Assembly: GCA_016235045.1 (NCBI GenBank)
Contig: JACRME010000020.1
Location: 1-49,786, forward strand
DNA: 49,786 bases
Direction: 5' to 3'
Source: Nitrosomonadales bacterium
GTDB lineage: Bacteria > Pseudomonadota > Gammaproteobacteria > Burkholderiales > Gallionellaceae
In this document: piece after piece, positions 17,682-26,379 of the stretch
Layout of the letters: each line of letters opens with the position of its first letter
Numbering within the stretch: position 1 is the stretch's first letter
Position numbers and translations under genes: made by a program
Notes under the pieces: generated by a model
The model's database searches: none
Told to the model about the DNA's origin: nothing
The model's input: only the letters and a program-made list of their open reading frames with translations

Positions 17682-18880
17682 TGGCGCGACTTGCCGTCCA
17701 CGGGAACGCCCAAGCCCTGCTTGATGATCGCCAGCACCGCTTCGCGCTGGAAAATATGTCCGGCGAGGGTGATTTTTCCGGTCACGCCATCCAGCGGCAG
17801 CGAACTTGTTTCGCTGCGGTCGAAAATCACCTTCAGCAGACGATAGGAATCGATGCCCAGGGCGTAAAGGCGATCCAGGTCGGGCGACAAGGGCGCGGCG
17901 GAACGCGGGTAGATCATCACCGCCGGATGGTCGGGCTGCAGCATCCACGGCATATCGACAAAACGCACGTCGGTCAGGTCGTAGTTGGTCAGCGTGCGGG
18001 TGTTGCCGACGAATATCTGCGAAGTTGCATACACCGGCAGCGTGGCGTCGATGTAGGGGCGCAGCAAACGGGCCTTGTCCGCTTCGGCGGCGAGGAACAC
18101 GGCATTGCCGGGTTCAAGCGGCAGTTCTTTCAGCGGCGCCGGGTCGCCAGCATAGACGATCTCCGACGTGAGGATGCCGCCGGCGCGCTGCCAATCGTCG
18201 GCAAATGCCTGGGCCAGCCGCTTCGAAAGGGGCGTGTTGGTGGAAACGATGGTTGCGCTGAGCAGGCCGGCGGCAGTGGCGCGCTGCGCACACTGGCGCG
18301 CTTCCGTTTCGCTCGGCAGGCCGAAGAAATAGAGGTTGTCGAAACGCTGGCTATCCAGCATGTTCAGCGCGAGTGTAGGCACCGAAATATTCGGATTCGC
18401 CGCCAGCGTGGTTACGCCATTGCGGGTGAGCGGCCCGGCAACCGCGACCGCACCGGCACGCAGGGCCTGCTGGTACAAATCGGCGACTTCGGTGCTTTCG
18501 TTGTTGAAACCGTAAATCCGCACCGGCAAACCGTTCTTCTCGATGCTGGCCGCCGCGAGGAAGCCTTGCTGGACGGCATCGGCAGCCTTGCCGAAGATCG
18601 GCGACTTCAGCGGCAGCAACAGTGCGATGTGGGGTGCGGCCGCTTCCATGCTGGCGGCGGGCGGAACTGCCGACGCTGCTGGCGACGGTTCGGGCAGGGC
18701 CGTTGTTGCCGGCGGCTGGGGTTCGGCGGGCGCAACCGGCGCCGCGGGAGCCCCGGTCACGGGAGCGGGTGCGCCGGGTGCGGGAGGCGTTGGCGCAGTA
18801 GCGCAGCCAAAAACGCTCACGTATAGTGCGGCGATCAGGAACCAGCGAAACCAACCGGAATCAGGGGCGACAGTTTGCAT
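17678..18880 (-). CDS. lpoA: LpoA-like penicillin-binding protein activator lipoprotein
   Basis: This 400-residue outer membrane lipoprotein has lipobox VFGC near residue 26. A Pro/Ala-rich linker runs from about 28 to 80, followed by a periplasmic-binding-protein-like domain (LLLPLKSPIFGKAADAVQQG). LpoA activates PBP1A in E. coli. That version has an additional N-terminal TPR domain of about 250 residues, which is absent here, as is usual outside gammaproteobacteria. It starts back to back with rsmI; the annotated start codons overlap by 6 bases. It is the first gene of the lpoA-yraN-diaA-dolP-rfaE2 run. Confidence 0.9.
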   Translation of the reverse strand: MQTVAPDSGWFRWFLIAALYVSVFGCATAPTPPAPGAPAPVTGAPAAPVAPAEPQPPATTALPEPSPAASAVPPAASMEAAAPHIALLLPLKSPIFGKAADAVQQGFLAAASIEKNGLPVRIYGFNNESTEVADLYQQALRAGAVAVAGPLTRNGVTTLAANPNISVPTLALNMLDSQRFDNLYFFGLPSETEARQCAQRATAAGLLSATIVSTNTPLSKRLAQAFADDWQRAGGILTSEIVYAGDPAPLKELPLEPGNAVFLAAEADKARLLRPYIDATLPVYATSQIFVGNTRTLTNYDLTDVRFVDMPWMLQPDHPAVMIYPRSAAPLSPDLDRLYALGIDSYRLLKVIFDRSETSSLPLDGVTGKITLAGHIFQREAVLAIIKQGLGVPVDGKSRQ

Positions 18881-19744
18881 ATCAAGGCCAAACAGAAATT
18901 GGAGTGCGCATTATATGTAGTCGCCACCCCGATTGGAAATCTAAGTGACATGACCCTGCGCGGGCTGGAAGTGCTGTCCGGCGCCGATACCGTGGCCGCA
19001 GAAGACACCCGCAACACGCGCCATTTGCTGCAACATCATGGCATTAGCGACGCGAGGCTGCTGGCGCTGCACCAGCACAACGAGCGCGGCGCGGCGGAAA
19101 AGGTAATTTCCCTGCTGCAACAGGGTCAGGGCGTGGCGCTGGTAACGGACGCGGGAACCCCGGCAGTGAGCGATCCGGGCGCGGTGCTGGTGGAACTGGT
19201 GCGAGCGGCGGGGTTTCGGGTGATCCCGATTCCCGGCGCAAACGCGGCAATCGCCGCGTTGTCCGCCTCCGGCCTGAGCGCGCCGCATTTCCTGTTTTAC
19301 GGCTTTCTGCCGAACAAGTCCGCGGCGCGCCGCAGCGTGCTGCAGGATCTGGCCGCGCATCCTTATACATTGGTGTTCTACGAAGCGCCGCACCGCATCC
19401 TGGAATGCACCGGGGATTTGCAGGCGGTATTCGGCGCCGGGCGCGAGATCGTGTTCGCGCGCGAAATCACCAAATTGTTCGAGAGCATCCACCGCTGCAA
19501 GCTGGACGAAGCGCTGGCATGGCTCAACAGCGACGCCAACAACCAGCGCGGCGAATTCGTGCTGCTGGTTTCCGGCGCGCCGGAGCGTACCGGGCTGGAC
19601 GCGGATATCGAACGCACGCTGGCTGCCTTGCTGGAAGAACTGCCGCTCAAGCAGGCCGTGCAACTGGCAGTGAAGATCACGGGCGGCAACAAGAACGAAC
19701 TGTACCAGCGCGCGCTCGCGCTCAAATCGGAAACGGAGGAATAA
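18875..19744 (+). CDS. rsmI: 16S rRNA 2'-O-methyltransferase RsmI (C1402)
   Basis: RsmI methylates the ribose of C1402 in 16S rRNA with SAM. The tetrapyrrole-methylase fold is clear: [18 protein letters not shown] near the N-terminus, [34 protein letters not shown] and VFYEAPHRI. The first possible start is TTG 18875, overlapping lpoA divergently; another in-frame TTG lies at 18899. Either keeps the LYVVATPIG core. The gene is followed by pyrC one base later and is likely cotranscribed with it. The exact start is unsettled, the identity is not. Confidence 0.93.
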   Translation: MHIKAKQKLECALYVVATPIGNLSDMTLRGLEVLSGADTVAAEDTRNTRHLLQHHGISDARLLALHQHNERGAAEKVISLLQQGQGVALVTDAGTPAVSDPGAVLVELVRAAGFRVIPIPGANAAIAALSASGLSAPHFLFYGFLPNKSAARRSVLQDLAAHPYTLVFYEAPHRILECTGDLQAVFGAGREIVFAREITKLFESIHRCKLDEALAWLNSDANNQRGEFVLLVSGAPERTGLDADIERTLAALLEELPLKQAVQLAVKITGGNKNELYQRALALKSETEE

Positions 19745-19745
19745 A

Positions 19746-20789
19746 ATGCAGCGCATGAACACGCTTACCCTCACCCGTCCCGACGACTGGCACCTGCACC
19801 TGCGCGACGGCGCACTGATGCAGTCCGTGTTGCCCGACACCGCACGCCAGTTCGCGCGAGCCATCGTCATGCCCAATCTGCGCCCGCCGGTGACCAACAC
19901 GGTGCAGGCGGTGCAATACCGCCAGCGCATTCTGGCCGCCCTGCCCGCGGGCATGACGTTCGAACCGCTGATGACGCTGTACCTGACCGACAACACCGGC
20001 GCGGAAGAAATTCGCAAGGCCAGGCAGAGCGGCGCCGTCCACGCGGTGAAACTGTATCCGGCGGGCGCCACCACCAACTCCGATGCGGGCGTCACCGACC
20101 TGCGCAAGACCTATCCCGCGCTGGAGGAAATGCAGCGCTGCGGCATGCCGCTGCTGGTGCACGGCGAAGTCACGGATCCCGATGTCGACATTTTCGACCG
20201 CGAGGCCGTGTTCATCGAGCGCGTGATGCAGCCGCTGCTGAAAGATATGCCCGACCTGCGCGTGGTGTTCGAGCACATCACCACCCGGGACGCCGCGCAA
20301 TTCGTGACCGGCGCGCCGGACACCGTCGCCGCCACCCTCACCCCGCAACACCTGCTCTACAACCGCAACGCCATGCTGGTCGGCGGCATCCGCCCGCACT
20401 TCTACTGCCTGCCCATCCTCAAGCGCGAAACGCACCGAGAGGCCTTGGTCAAAGCCGCCACCAGCGGCAACAAGAAATTCTTCCTCGGCACCGACAGCGC
20501 CCCGCATGCGCAACACACCAAGGAAAACGCCTGCGGCTGCGCCGGCTGCTACAGCGCGCATAGCGCCATCGAGTTGTATGCCGAAGCGTTTGAGGCGGCG
20601 GGTGCGCTGGACAAGCTGGAAGCCTTTGCCAGTTTTTACGGCGCGGATTATTACGGCCTGCCGCGCAACAAGGAAACCGTCACGCTACGCAAAGAGGAGT
20701 GGCAGGTGCCGGCATCGGTGGGGTTTGGCGAGCACCGGCTGGTGCCGTTGCGGGCGGGGGAGAGGGTGAAATGGAAGTTGGCGGGGTAA
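19746..20789 (+). CDS. pyrC: Dihydroorotase, class II (PyrC)
   Basis: PyrC closes carbamoyl-aspartate to dihydroorotate in pyrimidine synthesis. The 347-residue product shows zinc ligands in [10 protein letters not shown] (HxH), the metal-bridging lysine in [15 protein letters not shown], and histidines in LLVHGEVTD and [29 protein letters not shown] holds the late Asp and the CGCAG signature of this class. GGAGG at 19736-19740 lies just upstream of ATG 19746, confirming this start. pyrB is found 29 kb away near the right edge, so the pathway genes are not clustered. Confidence 0.97.
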   Translation: MQRMNTLTLTRPDDWHLHLRDGALMQSVLPDTARQFARAIVMPNLRPPVTNTVQAVQYRQRILAALPAGMTFEPLMTLYLTDNTGAEEIRKARQSGAVHAVKLYPAGATTNSDAGVTDLRKTYPALEEMQRCGMPLLVHGEVTDPDVDIFDREAVFIERVMQPLLKDMPDLRVVFEHITTRDAAQFVTGAPDTVAATLTPQHLLYNRNAMLVGGIRPHFYCLPILKRETHREALVKAATSGNKKFFLGTDSAPHAQHTKENACGCAGCYSAHSAIELYAEAFEAAGALDKLEAFASFYGADYYGLPRNKETVTLRKEEWQVPASVGFGEHRLVPLRAGERVKWKLAG

Positions 20790-20932
20790 TTACAACAATC
20801 AGGGACAGCGATATTTTGTCGCAACATGTTCCCAACATAGTTGCGGAGTAGGAAGCCATAAGTTCCAGGCTCGATTAAAATTGCAGCACGGAATCTGCTA
20901 TCCTTTGTCCAACTGTTCATTGGAGCAACCAA

Positions 20933-21136
20933 ATGCCGACAACCATTGAAGTGCTGGAAAAATCCGTGCAGAACCTGCCGCCCACCGAACTTGCCAAGTT
21001 TCGCGACTGGTTCGTGGAGTTTGATGCATCCCGCTGGGATGTGCAGATTGAGGCTGATGCTGCTGCGGGGAAACTGGATGCATTGGCAGATGCCGCGCAG
21101 TCTGAATATCGCAGCGGCAAGGCTCGCGAGCTTTGA
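20933..21136 (+). CDS. Small antitoxin-like protein
   Basis: This 67-residue acidic helical protein begins MPTTIEVLEKSVQNLPPTEL. Its central WFVEFDASRWDVQIEAD and a C-terminal GKLDALADAA segment are typical of a common, unnamed partner of RelE/ParE-fold toxins. It precedes and overlaps the toxin-like frame (TTG start inside its TGA region), the usual antitoxin-first arrangement. It appears intact while its partner is interrupted. DNA binding has not been assigned. Confidence 0.78.
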   Translation: MPTTIEVLEKSVQNLPPTELAKFRDWFVEFDASRWDVQIEADAAAGKLDALADAAQSEYRSGKAREL

Positions 21137-21393
21137 AGCATTTCGCCTCGTCCAAGTATTGGGATTGCTTTGATTCGCTGCCTGTAGAGATCCAGCAGCT
21201 CGCACGTCGAAGTTTTGATTTGCTGAAGCAAAACCCTTCTCATCCTTCCTTGCAATTCAAGCCAATTTGTTCGGGCCGTTTTCGCAGTGTTCGTGTCGGG
21301 CTGTACTACCGCGCACTGGGCATACCCGTTGAAGAAGGTGTGTAAAGGTTCTGGATTGGGAGCCATGCGGACTATGACCGACTGATTCGTTAA
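21133..21393 (+). pseudogene. RelE/ParE-fold toxin with in-frame stop near the C-terminus
   Basis: The frame begins TTGAAGCAT at 21133 and encodes a RelE/ParE-type protein (KHFASSKYWDCFDSLPVEIQ, FKPICSGRFRSVRVGLYYRA). A TAA at 21343-21345 stops it after 70 residues. The same frame then resumes with RFWIGSHADYDRLIR and a second stop at 21393. WFWIGSHADYD is the normal conserved end of this family, so the C-terminal strand and catalytic-type residues are lost. Removing three A's after GTGT would give GTG-TGG-TTC, restoring EEGVWFWIGSH. The toxin is probably inactive unless the stop is read through or is a sequencing error. Confidence 0.8.
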
Positions 21394-21413
21394 CCTATTG
21401 CACAATCAAGAAA

Positions 21414-21444
21414 TGTCCCTTACTGCTTACCTCAACAGGGGACA
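21414..21444. other. Inverted repeat after the toxin-antitoxin pair
   Basis: TGTCCCT (21414-21420) and AGGGGACA (21437-21444) form a stem with a single bulge around a 16-base loop. It could be a weak terminator after the toxin pair or a small repeat. The T-rich run is absent. Confidence 0.35.
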
Positions 21445-21495
21445 ATTTGATTAATGTGAGTCTGACCAATACCAGGTATGAAAGGGACGCGATTT

Positions 21496-22347
21496 ATGAA
21501 ATTAATGCGCAAGAATGCATTTGCTCCGATACTTATATTGTTGGCGCTGCTGCTGGCCGGTTGCGGCGGGGACAGTGCGCCCAAGCCTTCCGGTTCGTTC
21601 ACCACCAACAGCATCTACGCCTTCATGAAGGCGGTGCAGGACGAGAGCGGCAGCGTCACGACCACGGTGCAGTTGCGCGACGGCGTGGCCAGCACCGCGG
21701 CCTATCTCTACCTCAGCAGCGGCGAGGTTCTCTACAGCAGCCTGGACAAGCCGCCCCAGCAATACATGAGCTTTTCGAGCGATCTGTTCGGCAATTCGCT
21801 GGACTTGTCGCAAAACCTGAAGACCATGTCTGCGCGCGACCTGTACATGGACTTTGTTCTTTTCGTCAACGTCGTCGCCGGCAAACCCGAATATTTCGTT
21901 TCCGAAAAACCGGTTTCGGGCGCGGCGACGGTGCGTGCCTATGTCGATTTCGAGCGCAGCGGGCAGGTCATGACGGGCGCTTCTTCCATCGATTTGCCCC
22001 CGGCCTTCCAGATCAGCGCCCCGGCCAGCGCGGCCAGCATTGCGCGCGCCACCCCGATTGTCCTGACCTGGACGGGCGTGGATGCGGCGACAACGATGAG
22101 ACTCGATGCGGCGGCCGCCTGCGACGACGGCACCCGGAATTCCTGGAATTACAATATCGGTCCGGATACCGGCACTGCCACCGTGAACAGCGCCAGCTTT
22201 TTACCTGCCACCGCCAGCCCGACCGCGACCTGCCTCACCGCTTTCATGCTGCAGCGCGTGAAGACAGGGGGTGTCTCGACGCAATTCGCCTTCGGCAGTT
22301 TCGAGGGCATCCAGAAAAGAACCGTTCAATTCACTGTTACCCCCTAG
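21496..22347 (+). CDS. Hypothetical lipoprotein
   Basis: This 283-residue protein begins MKLMRKNAFAPILILLALLL followed by lipobox AGC. The mature part is Ser/Thr/Ala-rich with beta-strand character, including FFTTNS-like and VLTWTGVDAATTMRLDAAAAC segments; two cysteines late in the chain may pair. No family is recognised. A start 6 codons upstream (21478) is possible, but AAGGGA suits ATG 21496. It is followed 9 bases later by an outer membrane barrel gene and is probably co-expressed with it. Confidence 0.75.
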   Translation: MKLMRKNAFAPILILLALLLAGCGGDSAPKPSGSFTTNSIYAFMKAVQDESGSVTTTVQLRDGVASTAAYLYLSSGEVLYSSLDKPPQQYMSFSSDLFGNSLDLSQNLKTMSARDLYMDFVLFVNVVAGKPEYFVSEKPVSGAATVRAYVDFERSGQVMTGASSIDLPPAFQISAPASAASIARATPIVLTWTGVDAATTMRLDAAAACDDGTRNSWNYNIGPDTGTATVNSASFLPATASPTATCLTAFMLQRVKTGGVSTQFAFGSFEGIQKRTVQFTVTP

Positions 22348-22356
22348 GAGTTCAGC

Positions 22357-22881
22357 GTGAAACAACCCAATAGCAGACTGTTGCTTACCCTGTTGCTGCT
22401 GTCGGCTACGCATGCGTATGCCGAGATGTCCTTCGCGGTTTCGCCCTCGGTGGGCGACGCTTCGATCAGCAACATCGGCGGTTACCAGAACTCGAATTAT
22501 GCGCGCATCGACGGCAGCTTTTACCCGCTGCCCGAGCTCGGCATCAACGTGTTTGGCGCCAGTTATACCGGCTTCAAATCCAGCGGCGGCAATGAAGTTT
22601 CCATCAAGCTGACCGGCTACGGGACGGGCGTGACCGGCAGATGGCCCGTCCACCCCCATGTGCAGCCCTATGTTCGCGTCGATTACCTGCTGTGGAAGGC
22701 CACCTCGACAGGCCTGGGCAGAACGTTGGGAACCGACACGGGAGGGAGTGCAGGTCTTGCAGCGGGGGTGCAGTTTCCGATCAAGCGGTTCTTCGGGCTC
22801 AAGGCCGAGGCGTCCGCTTACAACAACGTGAGCGGCGCCGATATCAGGCAGTTTTCCCTGGGGGCGGTGTTTGAGTTCTAG
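22357..22881 (+). CDS. Outer-membrane beta-barrel protein
   Basis: This 174-residue protein starts at GTG with AGGAG about 9 bases upstream. A signal peptide ends at HAYA-EMSF. The rest alternates short strands with Gly/Asn turns (GYQNSNYARIDGSFYPLPEL) and ends in a Phe-terminated strand (FSLGAVFEF). The size suggests an eight-stranded barrel of OmpA/OmpW type. The adjacent lipoprotein and a small cytosolic protein suggest a three-gene unit of unknown purpose. Confidence 0.78.
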   Translation: MKQPNSRLLLTLLLLSATHAYAEMSFAVSPSVGDASISNIGGYQNSNYARIDGSFYPLPELGINVFGASYTGFKSSGGNEVSIKLTGYGTGVTGRWPVHPHVQPYVRVDYLLWKATSTGLGRTLGTDTGGSAGLAAGVQFPIKRFFGLKAEASAYNNVSGADIRQFSLGAVFEF

Positions 22882-22925
22882 GGGCGATTGCCAATACCAT
22901 CGCGTACTTGATCCAATCCGGAAAC

Positions 22926-23282
22926 ATGCAAACGAACGAGTCTTTGCTGAAGAATACGCAGGAACTGGAGCTGGAAATCGAGCGCCATTGCGCCGGGCTG
23001 GGGCTGGATTGTACCGACGACTATCAGGTGCACCAGTTTGCCCATGAAATGCTGCAGAACATGGAGCAGCTCAAGGCGGCGGCCGGCAAGGGTGACCGGA
23101 CTGCCGGCGCCAAGGTCGAATTGTTCGGGATGACGATGTTGATGCATGATGCGAACACCAAGGCTTATGGACCGGAATATTTTTCGCGTTTGGGCACGCT
23201 GGAGAAAACCGAGTCCGCCTGGCTGGCGATCGCCCTGGCACTATGGAGCGAACTGGAAAGCCGCAATCTGGATAATGAATAA
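22926..23282 (+). CDS. Conserved hypothetical soluble protein
   Basis: This 118-residue protein begins MQTNESLLKNTQELELEIER, helical and acidic, with CAGLGLDCTDDYQVHQFAHEML and MTMLMHDANTKAYG segments. No family is recognised. It starts at ATG 22926; an alternative TTG lies 6 codons upstream. It follows the barrel gene and precedes the gamma-carbonic anhydrase by 18 bases, so it is probably cotranscribed with the latter. Confidence 0.7.
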   Translation: MQTNESLLKNTQELELEIERHCAGLGLDCTDDYQVHQFAHEMLQNMEQLKAAAGKGDRTAGAKVELFGMTMLMHDANTKAYGPEYFSRLGTLEKTESAWLAIALALWSELESRNLDNE

Positions 23283-23300
23283 AGAAGACGAAAAGAAACT

Positions 23301-23837
23301 ATGGCGCTACAACCCTACCTGAATATCCTGCCGCGGATCGGCGAACGCGTATTCCTCCATTCCTCGAGCCAGGTGATCGGCGACGTAACAATCGGCGACG
23401 ACAGTTCCGTCTGGTGTAACACGGTATTGCGCGGCGACGTCAACCGTATCGTGGTCGGGCGCGGCACGAACATCCAGGATTTGACCATGGGCCATGTGTC
23501 GCACAAGACCGCAGAAAAACCGCAAGGCTCGCCGCTGATCATCGGTGACTACGTGACGGTGGGGCATTCGGTCGTTCTGCACGGCTGCAGCATCGGCAAC
23601 GAATGCCTGATCGGCATCGGTTCCATCATCCTGGACGACGTGGTGGTGCCCGACCGCGTGATGATAGGCGCAGGCAGCCTGGTGGCGCCGGGCAAAACGC
23701 TGGAGAGCGGCATGCTGTATATCGGCCGCCCCGCCAAGGCCATGCGCGAACTGACCGCGGCGGAGATCGCCCACCTGCGCTACTCGGCCGAGCATTACAT
23801 ACACGTCAAGGACGATTATCTGAATGGATCGAAATAG
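23301..23837 (+). CDS. Gamma-carbonic anhydrase family protein
   Basis: This 178-residue left-handed beta-helix protein is built of hexapeptide repeats (VIGDVTIGDDSSVWCNTVLRGDVNRIVVG). The three metal-binding histidines of the family correspond to those in DLTMGHVSH, TVGHSVVLHGC. Related YrdA/CaiE/PaaY proteins bind zinc; many show little carbonic anhydrase activity. A C-terminal helix (ELTAAEIAHLRYSAEHYIHV) caps the trimer. AAGAAGACGAAAAG precedes the ATG. It is followed by a DUF2288 gene. Confidence 0.93.
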   Translation: MALQPYLNILPRIGERVFLHSSSQVIGDVTIGDDSSVWCNTVLRGDVNRIVVGRGTNIQDLTMGHVSHKTAEKPQGSPLIIGDYVTVGHSVVLHGCSIGNECLIGIGSIILDDVVVPDRVMIGAGSLVAPGKTLESGMLYIGRPAKAMRELTAAEIAHLRYSAEHYIHVKDDYLNGSK

Positions 23838-23852
23838 AAAAATCAGTCGACC

Positions 23853-24158
23853 ATGGCAACATTAGCCCAACAGGACATCGACCGCATCAATCTGAACCTG
23901 GAAACCTCGCGCATTGCATGGAAGGAACTGCAGCGTTTCTTTGCCAGCGGGGTTGCAATTTTCGTGAACGAAAAGCTCGACCTGATAGACGTCGCCATCC
24001 AGATTTCCAGGGACAACCAGGCGCAAGTGCTGCAGTGGATGGAAGCGGGGCAGGTGACGCGCGTCACCGATGCGCAGGCGCTGGCCTGGTACGAGGCCGA
24101 TGCCGAAGTGTGGGCGGTGGTGGTGAGGCCGTACGTGCTGGTGCAGGTTGCTGCGTAG
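23853..24158 (+). CDS. DUF2288 family protein
   Basis: This 101-residue protein matches the small DUF2288 family by length and by the pattern ELQRFFASGVAIFV, KLDLIDVAIQISRDN and VLQWMEAGQV. The function is unknown. It starts 15 bases after the carbonic-anhydrase stop and is probably in the same transcript. It ends just before a REPIN-like repeat that may limit read-through into the convergent pap gene. Confidence 0.87.
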   Translation: MATLAQQDIDRINLNLETSRIAWKELQRFFASGVAIFVNEKLDLIDVAIQISRDNQAQVLQWMEAGQVTRVTDAQALAWYEADAEVWAVVVRPYVLVQVAA

Positions 24159-24168
24159 CCGCCGAACC

Positions 24169-24270
24169 GTTCCTTCCCCCTTGCAGGGGGAAGGTTAGGA
24201 TGGGGGTAGAATCGTGGAATATGGTAGTTTCTACCCCCTCCCTGGCCCTCCCCCTGCAAGGGGAGGGAAC
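24169..24270. repeat. REPIN-like composite palindrome, intact copy
   Basis: The outer ends GTTCC / GGAAC frame two hairpins, CCTTCCCCCTTGCAGGGGGAAGG and CCCTCCCCCTGCAAGGGGAGGG. Between them GGGGGTAGAA and TTTCTACCCCC form inner inverted arms. This is the undisturbed form of the element that at 8428-8595 contains an insertion. It lies between converging genes. Confidence 0.78.
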
Positions 24271-24328
24271 GCGGAACCCAAAGGATTATTCGGGATAAAT
24301 CTACAGAGCATCATTGCAGCGGGAGTAG

Positions 24329-25822
24329 TTACTTCACTTTCTTCATCGCCGCCTCGATGCGCTGGCACAGCGTCTTCAATATCTTGATGCGCGCATAGTT
24401 CTTGTCGTTGGCCTCCACCAGCGTCCACGGCGCGACCTCGGTGCTGGTGCGGTCGACCATGTCGCCGATGGCCTGTTCGTAGGCATCCCATTTTTCCCGG
24501 TTGCGCCAGTCCTCGTCGGTGATCTTGAAACGCTTGAAGCCGATCTTCTCGCGCTCCTTGAAGCGGCGCAGTTGTTCTTCCTTGCTGATGGCGAGCCAGA
24601 ATTTGACCACGACGGTCTGGTGGCGCACGAGCTGCGCTTCGAAATCGTTGATCTCGTGGTAGGCGCGCATCCAGTCGAATTCCGTACAGAATTTTTCCAC
24701 GCGTTCCACCAGCACGCGTCCATACCAGGAACGGTCGAAGATGGTGACGCGGCCTTTGCGCGGCACATGCCGCCAGAACCGCCACAAATAAGGCTGCGCG
24801 CGTTCCTCTTCGGTGGGCGCCGCAATCGGCACGATCTGGTATTGGCGTGCATCGACCGCGCTGGTGATGCGGCGGATGCTGCCGCCTTTGCCGGCGGCAT
24901 CGTTGCCCTCGAAAACCGCCACCACGGTGATGCTCTTGAACTTCGGATCGCGCGTCAGGATGGCCAGCTTGCCCTGGTATTTCTCAAGTTCCTTGTCGAA
25001 TTTCTTCTTGTCCAGTTTCTGCGCAAGATCGAGCGTCTCGAGGATATTCAGCTTGTCGATCGAGGGCAGCAATGGCGCAGCGCGGGTGGAGGCTTCTTTC
25101 TTCTTGTCGGACTCGGCCAGGCGCTTGCGTATGGCCTCGAGGATGACCTTGCCCACGGTCAGACTGCGATAGCGCGGCTCCGCGCCCTCGACGATGATCC
25201 ACGGGGCCTCCGCGGTGCTGGTATGACGGATGACGCTCTCGTTGACGGTCATGAACTTTTCGTAGAGCTTGTAATGCTCCCAGTCGCGCTTGGTGACGCG
25301 CCAGCGCGTCTTGGGATCGCTTTCCAGCAGCTTGAGGCGTTTTTCCTGCTTATCCTTGGAAAGGTGCAGCCAGAATTTGATGATGAGCGCGCCCTCGTCG
25401 GTCAGCATCTTCTCCAGCGCATTGGCGCGTTCCAGGCTCTGGTCGAGATCGGCGAGCTTGGTCAGCCCCATCACCCGGTTCAGGATCGGCCAGGTATACC
25501 AGGAACCGAGGAACAGTCCGATCTTGCCCTTGGGCGGAAGCGCGCGCCAGAAGCGCCACATCATGGGGCGCTCCATTTCCTCGTCGGAGGGATCGCCCAT
25601 GCCGTGGGTCTGGATGAAACGCGGATCCATCCATTCGTTGAGCAGGTTCACGGTTTCGCCGCGTCCCGCGCCGTCCACCCCGCCCAGCAGAATGATGACC
25701 GGGAATTTGGCCTTCTCCGCCAGGTCGAATTGCGCATCCAGCAGCGCTTCGCGCAGTTTCGGCACCTCCAGGTCGTAGGTTGCTTTGTCTATCTTGTGTC
25801 CGAGCTCGGCAGATTCAAACAT
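24329..25822 (-). CDS. pap: Two-domain PPK2: polyphosphate:AMP phosphotransferase (Pap)
   Basis: This 497-residue protein has two tandem PPK2 domains. The first (about 30-250) has an altered Walker A, GGVDGAGRGET, where the usual Lys is Arg. The second (about 285-495) keeps the active form, EGNDAAGKGGSI, with DRSWYGRVLVERVE as lid/Walker B region. In class II two-domain PPK2 enzymes the C-terminal half phosphorylates AMP to ADP using polyphosphate. AGGGAG lies just before ATG 25822; the longer open frame upstream shadows sixA. It lies 17 bases downstream of sixA, with ppk1 5 kb away. Confidence 0.94.
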   Translation of the reverse strand: MFESAELGHKIDKATYDLEVPKLREALLDAQFDLAEKAKFPVIILLGGVDGAGRGETVNLLNEWMDPRFIQTHGMGDPSDEEMERPMMWRFWRALPPKGKIGLFLGSWYTWPILNRVMGLTKLADLDQSLERANALEKMLTDEGALIIKFWLHLSKDKQEKRLKLLESDPKTRWRVTKRDWEHYKLYEKFMTVNESVIRHTSTAEAPWIIVEGAEPRYRSLTVGKVILEAIRKRLAESDKKKEASTRAAPLLPSIDKLNILETLDLAQKLDKKKFDKELEKYQGKLAILTRDPKFKSITVVAVFEGNDAAGKGGSIRRITSAVDARQYQIVPIAAPTEEERAQPYLWRFWRHVPRKGRVTIFDRSWYGRVLVERVEKFCTEFDWMRAYHEINDFEAQLVRHQTVVVKFWLAISKEEQLRRFKEREKIGFKRFKITDEDWRNREKWDAYEQAIGDMVDRTSTEVAPWTLVEANDKNYARIKILKTLCQRIEAAMKKVK

Positions 25823-25839
25823 GGCAACTCCCTTCGGTA

Positions 25840-26292
25840 CTACAGTTGATCCGGCGCAATGACGAGGCGCAACACCGTCTGATAGTCGCCTTCGCGTTCG
25901 CGTCGGCTGAACCACCATACGGCCCCTTTCTTGATGCTCCAGTAATCCGCATGCCCGGTCATGAGAAATGCGGCCAGCTCGCCCATCCAGGGCTGATGCC
26001 CGACCAGCATGACGGCGCCCCCGGCCATCGGCCAGCCGGCAGTGGCGACGGCGGTTTGCGGGGTGGCATGAATGCCGATGTTGGGGGCGGTGATGAAATG
26101 GCCGGAAAGCGCGGCGGCCGTCTGCTGCGCACGCAGTGCCGGGCTGACCAGGATGCGCGTGTTCGGCGGCAACCGTCCGGAAATGAAGTGCGCCATGCGC
26201 TCGGCCTGGCGCCTGCCCTTCTCGGTAAGCGGTCGCATGGCGTCGGGCGTTCCCTCCTCGGCCTCGGCATGCCGCCACAGAATCAACTCCAT
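25840..26292 (-). CDS. sixA: SixA-like phosphohistidine phosphatase
   Basis: This 150-residue histidine phosphatase begins MELILWRHAEAEEG, where the catalytic RHA motif is at residues 7-9. The second catalytic His is in MLVGHQPWMGELA near residue 100. SixA removes phosphate from phosphohistidine in phosphotransfer proteins. AGGGAGGAG lies directly before ATG 26292; 23 upstream in-frame codons are unlikely. It is probably cotranscribed with pap, a pairing that hints at a link to phosphate or polyphosphate metabolism, but this is inference. Confidence 0.92.
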   Translation of the reverse strand: MELILWRHAEAEEGTPDAMRPLTEKGRRQAERMAHFISGRLPPNTRILVSPALRAQQTAAALSGHFITAPNIGIHATPQTAVATAGWPMAGGAVMLVGHQPWMGELAAFLMTGHADYWSIKKGAVWWFSRREREGDYQTVLRLVIAPDQL

Positions 26293-26379
26293 CTCCTCCC
26301 TCTCCGGAATTATTACACTATCGGCCGTCAGGATATACCGTATATACTGTTTTCGCCACATTCACCCATGGAGAACGAC

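Noticed and set aside
17678-18880. Calling lpoA truncated because it lacks the TPR domain
   Set aside because: The lipobox and full periplasmic-binding-like domain are intact; short versions are normal outside gammaproteobacteria.
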